NCBI GenBank assembly: GCA_018662715.1
Contig: JABJFP010000088.1
Span: 1-13,874, forward strand
DNA from: Methanobacteriota archaeon
GTDB lineage: Archaea > Thermoplasmatota > Poseidoniia > Poseidoniales > Poseidoniaceae
DNA length: 13,874 nt
Reading direction: 5' to 3'
Numbering within the stretch: position 1 is the first letter of the stretch; the number at the start of each line of letters is the position of its first letter. This document shows positions 6,179 to 13,874 of the stretch, piece after piece. Made by a program: the position numbers and the translations under genes. Under the pieces are notes generated by a model. The model was given only the letters and a program-made list of their open reading frames with translations. It did no database searches and was not told the DNA's origin.

Positions 6179-7096
6179 ATGGTGGACCTCCAAACAGCCA
6201 TGGCCGCGGCTCAAGCATCCGACCGTAGGTCCAGAGATGGACGAGGAGCCTCTGATGAGAAAAAGAAACGTCGCTCTGGTTCAGATTTAGGTATTGAGCC
6301 CTTTGACCCGGTGAAATATGTGAACAAAGAAAAGGCGGATACCTCATCGATGTGGCTGGTGATTTTATTCGCTTTTACTGTGACCGCTTTGATGCGTTAT
6401 GTCCTCATGCCGTCTACCACCATGGATAAGACTGACATCCTCTACATGTTGCCTTTGGTCATGATAATTCTCATTCCACAAATTCACAGGACCGTCATGC
6501 CCGAGCGATTCCATGAGCACTACACGAAAGGAACTTGGTTTAGAGCAGCTTTTCTCTACACGTTCACCTTCCTTTCCCTGTCCTTCCTTCTTGTCAATCC
6601 TCCGTTTGGAGATATCGTTGCTCCTCAAGTGTCCAACGATTGGGGGATTGCAGTAGACAATGGAGATAACTTCACGTTTGCAGATGGTAGTGGAAAAGAC
6701 AACCTTCTTTCGTGGCAACTGACCGATGGAGAATACCTTGATGGAAGTGTATGGTTGCTCTTTGGGTTGGCTGATAACGTGGGGAATGAAGACGCTAACG
6801 TTACGGTGTCTCATCGTTTCCAAACAACCGACACCAGCGTAGAAGCAAATACGACCTTTTGGACTGAATACGGTGATGAAGTGGGCACCTGGAAAAGGGT
6901 GAACAATCGCAGTGCTCCAATTCTCCTTCCGCATGGCGAACAGGACCAACCTTTCGCACTCAATATTGGTGAATCATTGGCTGTTGGAGATCACATCTTC
7001 ACGGTAGAAATCACAGAACAAGGGGACCCATGGGTCAACACCCGGGTTTACGAGTGGACGTTTTCTATCCTGGCGCCTGATTCCTCAGCTGAGTAA
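6179..7096 (+). CDS. Hypothetical membrane protein with three helices and a secreted C-terminal domain
   Basis: 305 residues that I do not recognise as a named family. Seen: a charged, basic N-terminal tail (about 1-55, with KKKRR at 28-32), three hydrophobic segments (about 58-77, 87-102, 120-139), then a soluble C-terminal region (140-305) rich in Asp, Asn, Thr and Trp with several Asn-X-Ser/Thr sites (NFT, NVT, NTT, NRS). The C-terminal part ends in alternating polar/hydrophobic stretches such as DHIFTVEITEQG and VYEWTFSIL, suggesting a beta-sandwich. With the basic tail inside and three helices, this domain should face outside the cell. An in-frame ATG at 6200 (M8) is an alternative start; no Shine-Dalgarno site decides. 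The last 12 bases overlap the convergent 81-codon gene. It stands alone on the plus strand, so context gives no role. Confidence 0.8.
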   Translation: MVDLQTAMAAAQASDRRSRDGRGASDEKKKRRSGSDLGIEPFDPVKYVNKEKADTSSMWLVILFAFTVTALMRYVLMPSTTMDKTDILYMLPLVMIILIPQIHRTVMPERFHEHYTKGTWFRAAFLYTFTFLSLSFLLVNPPFGDIVAPQVSNDWGIAVDNGDNFTFADGSGKDNLLSWQLTDGEYLDGSVWLLFGLADNVGNEDANVTVSHRFQTTDTSVEANTTFWTEYGDEVGTWKRVNNRSAPILLPHGEQDQPFALNIGESLAVGDHIFTVEITEQGDPWVNTRVYEWTFSILAPDSSAE

Positions 7097-7330
7097 GTCG
7101 CTATGGACCATCATGATTTGATTCAGAATTGAATCAATACGTCGGTAATCGTACTGCTCTCGAGCCAGTATGGTTTGATGTCTTCGTCTGAGCCAGCGAA
7201 CGACTGGTGCAAATGCAGTGTAGCAAAGGGCGTCTCCAATTCTCTCGGATAAGTGATTCATATCCACTGCAAACGGTCTTGAGATACCTTGTTTTCTTAG
7301 GCCCCATACGAAAAGTGAAACTGAACTCAT
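7085..7330 (-). CDS. Hypothetical 81-residue protein coupled to rfcS
   Basis: The ATG (7328-7330) overlaps the rfcS stop as ATGA, a usual sign of translational coupling, and there is no separate Shine-Dalgarno site. The product is basic and probably helical: a short hydrophobic start, CYTAFAPVVRWLRRRHQTIL (about 36-55), then EQYDYRRIDSILNQIMMVHS. I do not recognise a family. The in-frame M24 would give a shorter product. The competing frame 7134-7349 overlaps rfcS more and looks less protein-like. The stop lies inside the end of the convergent membrane protein gene, sharing 12 bases at the palindrome CTCAGCTGAG (7084-7093). The ATGA junction is the main argument that it is real. Confidence 0.55.
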   Translation of the reverse strand: MSSVSLFVWGLRKQGISRPFAVDMNHLSERIGDALCYTAFAPVVRWLRRRHQTILAREQYDYRRIDSILNQIMMVHSDLLS

Positions 7331-8283
7331 GCGACGAGATGCTTAACAATTTGAGCCGTTAATGCATCGAGTTGAATCTGTTCGCCCCCGCCTTCGACCA
7401 AACGATAATCAATTTCTGCCATCCATTCCGTCAACTCGAGCTTGGAGCGTTCTTCAAGAAAGTCCGCACTGTATAATTCCCTGTGGAGTTGATTGACAAA
7501 ATCAGTACCTGCCAAGCCGAATTGATCCAAAAGTTCTCTAAGCCTGCGCCGTGCTACATGGAAGCCATCGTCACGGCATGACATGAGGTAGGCATGGAGG
7601 GCTTCTGGCGGTGCTGTGGCTGAAGTCTCGTAGACCAAATCTCTGTTGACGGTTGTATTGAGTGCTGCAGCAACCTGTAGTGCAGTGAGTGCCTTCCTGA
7701 GGTCGCCTTGGGAAATTCGGGTGAGTGCTTCCACCGAGCCATCCTCCATCGTCAATCCTTCAAGTTGAGCAACATGGGCCACTTGTGAAGATACATCAGC
7801 GTCAGCGAGGGGGCGAAATCTGAACACTGCACAACGAGATTGAATGGGCTCAATGATCTTGGACGAATAATTGCAAGAAAGAATAAACCGGCACGTTTCT
7901 GCGTACTGCTCCATGATGCGACGCAATGCTCCTTGGGCATCATTGGTCAACGCATCAGCCTCGTCGAGAAAGATGATTTTGAAGGCTGCTCCGCCATAGG
8001 GTTGGGTGCGAGCAAATTGCTTGACTTTCGTACGAATACTCTCCAATTTCCGCTCATCAGATGCGTTCATCTCAAGAAGATTTTGTCGGTATTCTGGGCC
8101 GAAGATATCCTTGGTCAAGGCCATCGCTGCAGTGGTTTTACCCGTTCCCGGAGGGCCAGCGAAAAGAAGATGGGGGAAATTTTTGGTTCCAGCATAGGTT
8201 CCTAGTCGCTGAACAACAGCCGCTTGCCCGCGAATTTGGTCAACCGATTGCGGGCGGTGTTTTTCAACCCAAAGTTCACTCAT
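7327..8283 (-). CDS. rfcS: Replication factor C small subunit (clamp loader)
   Basis: 318 residues, the usual length for archaeal RfcS. The protein is an AAA+ ATPase that, with RfcL, loads the PCNA sliding clamp at primer-template junctions. Seen: the RFC N-terminal motif LWVEKHRPQSVDQIRGQ (4-20), Walker A GPPGTGKT (43-50), Walker B IIFLDEAD (103-110), sensor 1 in FILSCNYS (133-140), the SRC arginine-finger motif (149-151), sensor 2 GDLRKAL (193-199, R196) and the C-terminal helical collar domain to residue 318. ATP-site residues are all present. The start is fixed by the conserved N-terminus. The ATG overlaps the stop of a possible 31-codon upstream frame (ATGA), and the gene stop overlaps the start of an 81-codon gene in the same way. 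The large subunit gene is not in the window. Confidence 0.97.
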   Translation of the reverse strand: MSELWVEKHRPQSVDQIRGQAAVVQRLGTYAGTKNFPHLLFAGPPGTGKTTAAMALTKDIFGPEYRQNLLEMNASDERKLESIRTKVKQFARTQPYGGAAFKIIFLDEADALTNDAQGALRRIMEQYAETCRFILSCNYSSKIIEPIQSRCAVFRFRPLADADVSSQVAHVAQLEGLTMEDGSVEALTRISQGDLRKALTALQVAAALNTTVNRDLVYETSATAPPEALHAYLMSCRDDGFHVARRRLRELLDQFGLAGTDFVNQLHRELYSADFLEERSKLELTEWMAEIDYRLVEGGGEQIQLDALTAQIVKHLVA

Positions 8284-8375
8284 GCTGTAGCCTCTCGGCG
8301 ACGAGCCTCCTTCAACATTCGCATTAAGTTTGGAATGAAATCACTCCAAGAATTGCATGTTTTTGGGGGTGACAT
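8280..8375 (-). CDS. Possible 31-residue micro-ORF leading into rfcS
   Basis: The frame from ATG at 8375 ends in TGA at 8280-8282, overlapping the rfcS start codon as ATGA. The C-terminal part, SWSDFIPNLMRMLKEARRRE (9-28), could form a basic amphipathic helix. An inner start at 8324 would leave 14 codons. A TATA-like centre lies 28 bases before 8375, fitting a leaderless transcript that begins at this ATG. The frame is short enough to be chance. It could be a leader peptide coupling ribosomes onto rfcS, or simply untranslated leader. Confidence 0.35.
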   Translation of the reverse strand: MSPPKTCNSWSDFIPNLMRMLKEARRREATA

Positions 8376-8397
8376 CCATGGCCTGGGAGGGAAAAGA

Positions 8398-8408
8398 CCG
8401 TATAACGG
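8398..8408. promoter_or_regulatory. Symmetric TATA-like element shared by divergent genes
   Basis: CCGTATAACGG has matching arms CCGT/ACGG around ATA, so it reads TATAAC on the plus strand and TTATAC on the minus strand. Its centre (8403) is 30 bases from the surface protein ATG at 8433 and 28 bases from the minus-strand ATG at 8375. Both distances are close to the archaeal TATA-to-start distance if transcripts begin at or next to the start codons. Confidence 0.4.
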
Positions 8409-8420
8409 AGAGTCGTGTAA

Positions 8421-8432
8421 GGGACGAGTCCC
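8421..8432 (+). promoter_or_regulatory. Perfect-arm palindrome touching the surface protein start codon
   Basis: GGGACGAGTCCC (5-bp arms, GA centre) ends immediately before the ATG at 8433. It replaces any Shine-Dalgarno site and lies between the TATA-like element and the start. It could be an operator. One such palindrome can also arise by chance. Confidence 0.3.
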
Positions 8433-11400
8433 ATGAGTCGTATTCCGTCAAACACTCGCAGCAGTACTGCGCTCATCCTTGTTATGATGTTCCTTCTTGC
8501 AGATCTTCTTCTCCCCCAAACCCTTGAGGGATGGACTGAACTTGATGATGAAATATCCCCGCAGCACGTTGTTTCCACTCATAGCCCGACGGCTGATACT
8601 TACATCAGTTTGGCCAATCCGAGTAGCACTTACAACACCTCTGCGTCCGGAATACTCTCCACTGGAGTGATGGCGGATTCAAGACTACTTCTGCGGTTCC
8701 CCATGAATTACACATCGGGCGATACGATTCACAGTGCAACCCTAAATCTGCAATGCACAACAGATGTTATTGGTTCTTCTGATATGACAGTATTCGCCGG
8801 AGAAATGAAGCGGTCTTGGAACGGTTCATTCGCGTCTTGGGCCGTTTTTGCTAGCAACGCTGCATGGGGTGATTTGGGTGCAGATAGCACATCTGACCGC
8901 GGCGTTTGGGAGCCTCCTGTTCACGTTACTGGAAACGGAACCGTAGCACTCAACGTGACTTCAATTGCCCAATCAGCAGCCCGTAACAACCTGGGTAACC
9001 TTTCAGTCATCGTGTCCTCACTTGGTGCTCTGTATGAATGCCATCTCTCGGAAACAACCTCTGCCTCCAACCGCCCACAGCTTGTGTTGAACACGACCAG
9101 CGGCGCTCCAAACGCTAACCCTACAGTTGAAACGGACTTGCCGGTACCTGACGGCGCCCCTTGGATGGAAAGTGATTTCCTCCTCACGCCAGTGAGTACT
9201 CCCTCGCTTTCCTATGATAATAACACAGGTTCAGATGTCGAAATCCAATTGAGCAACAGCGATGATTGGCGTTCTGCAACCGACCAAGAATGGTTCTTCT
9301 CCACTCTCTCAACCACATTTGGGTCTACCGGAACATCTGGTTACTACACCCTCCCCTCCTCGTTATCACTCACTAACGGGTCTACGATGCACATGCGTGT
9401 TCGTTCCATAGACTCAACAGGTCAGATTGGGGCATGGGATGTTACAAGTTTCCTCCTTCCTTCTCTAGATGTTTATGACAATGCAGACGGTACGGCGTCC
9501 ATGATCTTCGCCCCGTCATCCGTGGGTCTTTCAGAGGATTTCATTCAAGACTCTACGGTAAGTCAAACTGCGAAATCTATTGCTTATGGTGACTTGTCAA
9601 CCCTCGAATCGAGCATGACTTCGAACAAAGAGCGATTAATCCACATGCGAGCTTCGCTTGACCAACTTGGACTGCATGATAACCTCACCATCGTTACAGC
9701 AAAGATGGAGTTGACTCGCTCGAGTTATTCTGGAGATCCAGTTGTTTCACTGCACGGCATGGAGGATTCAGGCCTTTGGAATGAAGAAGAAATCACATGG
9801 AATCAGATGTCTGATGACGGTATTACTTGGTACGATGGAGGTCGTGGGAATGGGACAGCAACCGTTGCACTTGCGGATGGTAATCAAACATCCTCGTCCT
9901 TTTCCTTTGATGTCACTCAAGCCGTCCAGAACTACCTTGACAACGGGGATGAATTACCCCTTGATATGATGCTTGCAGTCCGTGGAAAATACCAGAGTTA
10001 CACCAGTGGCGAGAGCATTCTGTTCCATTCCACTGAAGCAGCAAACTCAGCAGACATGCCGTCCTTTTCGCTTACGTACAAGTGGGGTAACGGAACTCCT
10101 CCCGCTCCAGTCCAACTCACTGCACCAGTTGACGGTCTTGCAATTTGGAACAAATCTGGTCATAACTTGTCGGCGAACACACAACCTTCCCTCAATTGGA
10201 CCCAACCCTCTTCCGGCGATGACATCATCTTTGAGTTGGCAACTGACCAAGACTTCCGCCTTCGAACATGGCGTGTTGATACAAGGACAGACAGCGACTT
10301 CTCAGCAACCGATGGAACGCTGAACATGACGGGGGCTAACACGCTTGACCTTGGAAACATGTACTTCTGGCGGATGTCCACCGTGGACAGCGACGACCAT
10401 TACGGCGAATGGGTAAGTTCTAGTTTCTTGATTTCTAACCTTGAAAGCATTTACTTGGGCAACGATCGATACGAATTCCGACTCAAGCACGGAAACGGTA
10501 CTGATGATAACCAATATCCGGAATGTATGGATACCTACATCGATAGCGGTGCTGTAAATGACAACTACAATGGAGATGAGGAACTTATTGTGGATTATAA
10601 CACACTGCCTTCTGAAACAACTATTTTGCTTGGATGCAATCTCGTATCCAACCTCCTTCCTGACGGATATGCTGTTGAATCTGCTCATCTTAGCATGATG
10701 CTAAGTTCGTCCCCATTCAATTCTCCAAATGTTGGCCTGTGGGAAAGCAATCAAAACAACTGGTCCGATGATGATGCTACTTGGTCCAGTTTAGATGGTT
10801 CCAATTCGTGGGCAACCGCTGGAGCTAAAGGTGCAGAACGGGGCTCACTCCTCGCTAGTGCCTCGATTGGAACAACGTACAGCGAAGGCGACCGTGTAGA
10901 TTGGAACGTCACTCTTGCAGTACAAAACGCCATGCGAGAAGATCGCAGAGTTGACTTTGTCGCAGGCATGCTTGGAGTCGGTTCAGGCAGTTCACGAACT
11001 GCTTACTTTTACGCCGCAGAAGCAGATATGAGCGACCGACCAGAACTTTCGTTTGTTTATGTTCCGGGTTCAGACGCTGTGCCATCAAACCCCTCGCTTG
11101 TCCTCCCTCTCAACGGGTCCTGGTCAATTGGAACTGGTGTGGATATGACTCCGATTACTCGGCCAACACTGAACTGGTCTTTCTCAGGGAACATGAATAT
11201 CGGTGGATATTTGGTCCAGCTAGATACTCAATCTGATTTCAATTCACTTAACTCCTTGACAGTTACTTCTTGGAACAATGTTGGGTTTGATACAACCAAC
11301 CTCACCTACACTCCAGCATCTGACTTGGACAATGGAAGTACCTGGTATTGGCGAGTTCGTGCAGTTTCAGCAACAAACCAAATTGGAAACTGGTCCAATG

Positions 11401-13874
11401 TATACCACTTCCAAATACCAGACCTCACGACAACCGTTTACAATTCTACAAAAGCTTCAGTTGAACTACATCACCACGGAGCACTCCCGCATCTCAACCT
11501 TCCAAACTTTGTTGACACCTATGTCATTGAGAACGGCAGTGGTTCCGACTCAACTCATGAAAGTGCTACCAACTTGCTGGTTGGAGAAACGAGTTCAGGT
11601 TTCCAATCCGCAGCCCTCATTCGCATTCCTCTAAGTGAGGTGCCTCAGCCAGCTAACTCTCGGGTCAGTGGTGCTGAACTCAGCCTTTTCGCTGAATACA
11701 ATTCTGTTGAAGGGGAGCCAGTAGCAATTCGTCCAGTGTTACAAAATTGGACAACGAGCGCAAATGCAACAACCTATGACGGCGTCAATAACTGGTCCCT
11801 CCGTGGTGGTCGAGACATTGGCGTGGATATCGGCAGTTACGTTGACATCATGGACAGCGTAAGTGACGATTGGATGGATTTTGATGTTACTGAAGCAGTT
11901 CAAGGAGCACTTGCAAACGGACAAACCCATCTTTCGTTGATGGTTTACAGTTCATTCACTCCTACTGCAGATTTAGTTAGATTCACTTCGGCACAAGGCA
12001 GTGCATCAGAACGCCCCTATCTCACGTTGACTTGGGAAAACGGATTGGTTGCAACTCCAGTGACAGCAGGTCAAAATGTCGCACCAGCAGCCAATAGTAT
12101 CGTTTGGGACGAAACATCACATGCACTAACACCCGAGTTCCAACCCACCTTTTCTTGGAACTATACCGGGCAGTCAACAGTTACTGATTGGCGAGTATTC
12201 ATTCTCGCAGATGCTGATGATGATATGTCCGGTCTAGAAACCTATGATTCACGGATTGACACTTCCTCGTTTGATCTCACGAACCTTACGTTTACTCCAC
12301 CAAATGACTTGGATTTCACTCAAGAAATTCGGTGGATGGTTCAACCCCTAAACAACGGCATGCTCGGACCACGAAGTTCTTCAACAAATTTCTTCATTCC
12401 CGAAGAACTTGGGTCAGAAATAAACTCTACCGATGCAACTCTTTCGATTCAAGAAGGAGCATATGTGTCTGATCTTGCATATCCTGCAGTCATGCAGGAC
12501 ACGTATTTAGACAGCGGAAATACCTTTAGCAACAAGGGTAGCGACACCATCCTTTCTGTTGGTCGAAGCCAGTTATCATACAGCAATACTGCATTGCGAA
12601 CGAGTTCATTGATCGACATTGATTTCTCAAATTTACCAATGCCAGGAACGTATGAAGTGTTGGATGCAACCCTCGAAATGGATGTTTTGAGTTCTAATGG
12701 ATTTGTCTTCATGACCGTCTCGGAAATGACAAGTTCTTGGAGTGAATCATCGGTTTGGGCATACCCCGCTGGAAACACAACCACTTGGGCTGGACCTGGC
12801 GCATACCACTCCGCAGATTCTGAAGCGCCGTTTAATAGCGGATTTTGGGTCAATACTACCGGTTCATTTGCAGCCAATGTCACCGCACTCGTTCAACACG
12901 CTCTTGCTGGAGGCCAAAGCGGCATCAATGTGATTTTGCAGCCTGAAGAGGTCAACTCGATCGTAAACGGACGTCTTACTCTTGCGAGCAGCGAACACCC
13001 GAGTGTTGATCTTCGGCCACGTCTGAACATCACCTACAGGATTACCAATCCATTCCTTGTCGTTGCACCAACCGGCCTTCAACCGGTTGACGGTGCAACC
13101 CTCTGGAATACGACACAACCTCGCCCATCCGGACAAAATGAAACCGATTTCTCATGGAATAGCACGATCACAAACCAATCGCAAATGGTTGCCTGTTTCG
13201 CTTCCAACGCTCGGTTTACTGAGGACTTAGAATGCTACTCTACCGCTGAGTTACTCAATGGTTCAGTCGACAACGCCAGTTACGACGCTCAAAACAATAC
13301 CGTCATTAACTCTGCAATGGAAAAAGGCGATGAATGGGTATTCTGGCGTATGCGCTCAGACCAAAATGAGCGTATTGGCGAATGGTCAGCAACACAACAG
13401 TACCGAAATCCAGACGATTTCGGGACCGGTGATGGCGATGGTAATCATTCAATTACCCTTCAACGTGGAACCATCTTCACTGACACGAGTGTCGTGCCTG
13501 CTGTTCCTGACCTTACTATTGATTCACAAGCCACTGTTAACAACGGAGGTTCTGCAAATCTCATTCTAGGAACCCCTGCTGCTGGTGCGGGTGAAAGCCG
13601 TATTCTCATTGAATACGACCTCTCAAGCCTTCCCTGGCCTGCTGCTATGACGCCCACGTCAATGGTCATGCGATTGTATCAAAACACGTTTAGTGGAAGC
13701 GTATCCACAACCGTTTCTGCTCATGCATGCAGTCCATTCAGCGAATCTTCAACGGTTTGGGCCAACGCACCTACATGTTCTTCCTCTGAGATCACACGGA
13801 CAACAATTCCAGCATTGTCTCCCAGTGGATGGGTTGATTGGGACCTCACCAGTCTTGCTCAGAGCAACATTGCC
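8433..13874 (+). CDS. Giant secreted repeat protein with DNRLRE-like and Fn3-like domains, 3' end outside the window
   Basis: The frame is open for 1814 codons from ATG at 8433 to the right edge with no stop. It begins with a signal peptide: basic start, then LILVMMFLLADLLLP (15-29), cleavage probably within the next ten residues. Six repeat units follow, five complete, each a DNRLRE-like domain of about 165 residues plus an Fn3-like domain of about 150. DNRLRE marks are DTYI/DTYV/DTYL near each start, a helix motif such as FDVTQAVQ, FDVTEAVQ or NVTALVQ, and an end strand such as RPQLVLN, RPELSFV or RPYLTLT. The Fn3-like parts end in WYWRVRAVSATNQIGNWS-type strands. The protein is rich in Asn, Ser, Thr and Trp with many Asn-X-Ser/Thr sites, and I count eight cysteines, falling in pairs. 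DNRLRE domains are related to carbohydrate-binding modules, so a surface adhesin or glycan-binding role is inferred. The C-terminal anchor is not visible. Confidence 0.9.
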   Translation, partial: MSRIPSNTRSSTALILVMMFLLADLLLPQTLEGWTELDDEISPQHVVSTHSPTADTYISLANPSSTYNTSASGILSTGVMADSRLLLRFPMNYTSGDTIHSATLNLQCTTDVIGSSDMTVFAGEMKRSWNGSFASWAVFASNAAWGDLGADSTSDRGVWEPPVHVTGNGTVALNVTSIAQSAARNNLGNLSVIVSSLGALYECHLSETTSASNRPQLVLNTTSGAPNANPTVETDLPVPDGAPWMESDFLLTPVSTPSLSYDNNTGSDVEIQLSNSDDWRSATDQEWFFSTLSTTFGSTGTSGYYTLPSSLSLTNGSTMHMRVRSIDSTGQIGAWDVTSFLLPSLDVYDNADGTASMIFAPSSVGLSEDFIQDSTVSQTAKSIAYGDLSTLESSMTSNKERLIHMRASLDQLGLHDNLTIVTAKMELTRSSYSGDPVVSLHGMEDSGLWNEEEITWNQMSDDGITWYDGGRGNGTATVALADGNQTSSSFSFDVTQAVQNYLDNGDELPLDMMLAVRGKYQSYTSGESILFHSTEAANSADMPSFSLTYKWGNGTPPAPVQLTAPVDGLAIWNKSGHNLSANTQPSLNWTQPSSGDDIIFELATDQDFRLRTWRVDTRTDSDFSATDGTLNMTGANTLDLGNMYFWRMSTVDSDDHYGEWVSSSFLISNLESIYLGNDRYEFRLKHGNGTDDNQYPECMDTYIDSGAVNDNYNGDEELIVDYNTLPSETTILLGCNLVSNLLPDGYAVESAHLSMMLSSSPFNSPNVGLWESNQNNWSDDDATWSSLDGSNSWATAGAKGAERGSLLASASIGTTYSEGDRVDWNVTLAVQNAMREDRRVDFVAGMLGVGSGSSRTAYFYAAEADMSDRPELSFVYVPGSDAVPSNPSLVLPLNGSWSIGTGVDMTPITRPTLNWSFSGNMNIGGYLVQLDTQSDFNSLNSLTVTSWNNVGFDTTNLTYTPASDLDNGSTWYWRVRAVSATNQIGNWSNVYHFQIPDLTTTVYNSTKASVELHHHGALPHLNLPNFVDTYVIENGSGSDSTHESATNLLVGETSSGFQSAALIRIPLSEVPQPANSRVSGAELSLFAEYNSVEGEPVAIRPVLQNWTTSANATTYDGVNNWSLRGGRDIGVDIGSYVDIMDSVSDDWMDFDVTEAVQGALANGQTHLSLMVYSSFTPTADLVRFTSAQGSASERPYLTLTWENGLVATPVTAGQNVAPAANSIVWDETSHALTPEFQPTFSWNYTGQSTVTDWRVFILADADDDMSGLETYDSRIDTSSFDLTNLTFTPPNDLDFTQEIRWMVQPLNNGMLGPRSSSTNFFIPEELGSEINSTDATLSIQEGAYVSDLAYPAVMQDTYLDSGNTFSNKGSDTILSVGRSQLSYSNTALRTSSLIDIDFSNLPMPGTYEVLDATLEMDVLSSNGFVFMTVSEMTSSWSESSVWAYPAGNTTTWAGPGAYHSADSEAPFNSGFWVNTTGSFAANVTALVQHALAGGQSGINVILQPEEVNSIVNGRLTLASSEHPSVDLRPRLNITYRITNPFLVVAPTGLQPVDGATLWNTTQPRPSGQNETDFSWNSTITNQSQMVACFASNARFTEDLECYSTAELLNGSVDNASYDAQNNTVINSAMEKGDEWVFWRMRSDQNERIGEWSATQQYRNPDDFGTGDGDGNHSITLQRGTIFTDTSVVPAVPDLTIDSQATVNNGGSANLILGTPAAGAGESRILIEYDLSSLPWPAAMTPTSMVMRLYQNTFSGSVSTTVSAHACSPFSESSTVWANAPTCSSSEITRTTIPALSPSGWVDWDLTSLAQSNIA
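8595..13874 (+). repeat. Protein-level tandem repeat of about 328 codons, six units
   Basis: The equivalent Asp of each unit is at residue 55 (8595), 373 (9549), 700 (10530), 1028 (11514), 1356 (12498) and 1684 (13482). Intervals are 318, 327, 328, 328 and 328 residues. Units are clearly diverged in DNA and protein, so these are old duplications held at constant length rather than recent copies. DNRLRE-like parts cover about 55-222, 373-552, 700-878, 1028-1204, 1356-1538 and 1684 to the edge; Fn3-like parts fill the gaps. Confidence 0.8.

Noticed and set aside
6365..6949. Minus-strand frame of 194 codons
   Set aside because: It is opposite the membrane protein gene, whose helices and secreted domain make better sense; the minus frame shows no domain.
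7134..7349. Minus-strand 71-codon frame competing with the 81-codon gene
   Set aside because: It overlaps the rfcS coding end by more than 20 bases and lacks the ATGA junction.
8324..8578. Minus-strand 84-codon frame between rfcS and the surface protein
   Set aside because: More than half lies opposite the signal peptide region of the surface protein and it would cover the divergent control region.
9742..13669. Several frames of 60-145 codons on both strands inside the surface protein gene
   Set aside because: All are shadows; the plus-strand frame from 8433 is continuous and holds the repeated domains throughout.
1..13874. CRISPR arrays, insertion sequences, attachment sites and intrinsic terminators
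   Set aside because: I saw no regularly spaced short direct repeats, transposase-like frames, terminal inverted repeats or clear T-run terminators. The tRNA end shows no duplicated copy that would suggest an integration site.

Overview
The window looks like a chromosomal segment of a mesophilic euryarchaeon. Archaeal markers are a GatD subunit (archaeal Glu-tRNA(Gln) amidotransferase), a replication factor C small subunit, and a tRNA gene split by an intron with a clear bulge-helix-bulge fold. The mid-range GC, the compact spacing and a very large secreted DNRLRE-type surface protein resemble marine Group II archaea (Poseidoniales). That placement is an inference from gene style, because no search was run.

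Left part (1-5810, all on the minus strand, so read right to left): a TetR-family regulator, an ABC ATPase and an 815-residue double-FtsX permease are packed with gaps of 5 and 9 bases. The ATPase and permease genes have Shine-Dalgarno-like sites overlapping the upstream stop codon. After 38 bases comes gatD, and after 37 more bases the start of a biotin-dependent carboxylase carboxyltransferase that runs off the left edge. The regulator probably controls the exporter through two tandem 12-bp palindromes lying between a TATA-like element and its start codon. Whether gatD and the carboxylase gene are read from the same promoter is open.

Middle part (5919-8283): a minus-strand elongator tRNA-Met with a 54-nt intron at position 37/38 and an encoded CCA; a plus-strand three-helix membrane protein of unknown function; then, on the minus strand, a gene chain joined by ATGA overlaps: a possible 31-codon micro-ORF, rfcS, and an 81-codon hypothetical gene whose end overlaps the membrane protein gene tail to tail.

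Right part (8433-13874, plus strand): one uninterrupted reading frame of 1814 codons, open at the right edge. It has a signal peptide and five full plus one partial repeat unit. The equivalent Asp of each unit falls at residues 55, 373, 700, 1028, 1356 and 1684, so the last four intervals are 327, 328, 328 and 328 residues. Each unit is a DNRLRE-like beta domain followed by an Fn3-like domain. This is most likely an extracellular adhesin or glycan-binding protein. A short symmetric TATA-like element (8398-8408) sits about 28-30 bases from the start codons on both sides and may drive divergent, nearly leaderless transcripts. No stretch over 300 bases lacks a gene, and I saw no CRISPR array, insertion sequence or origin.
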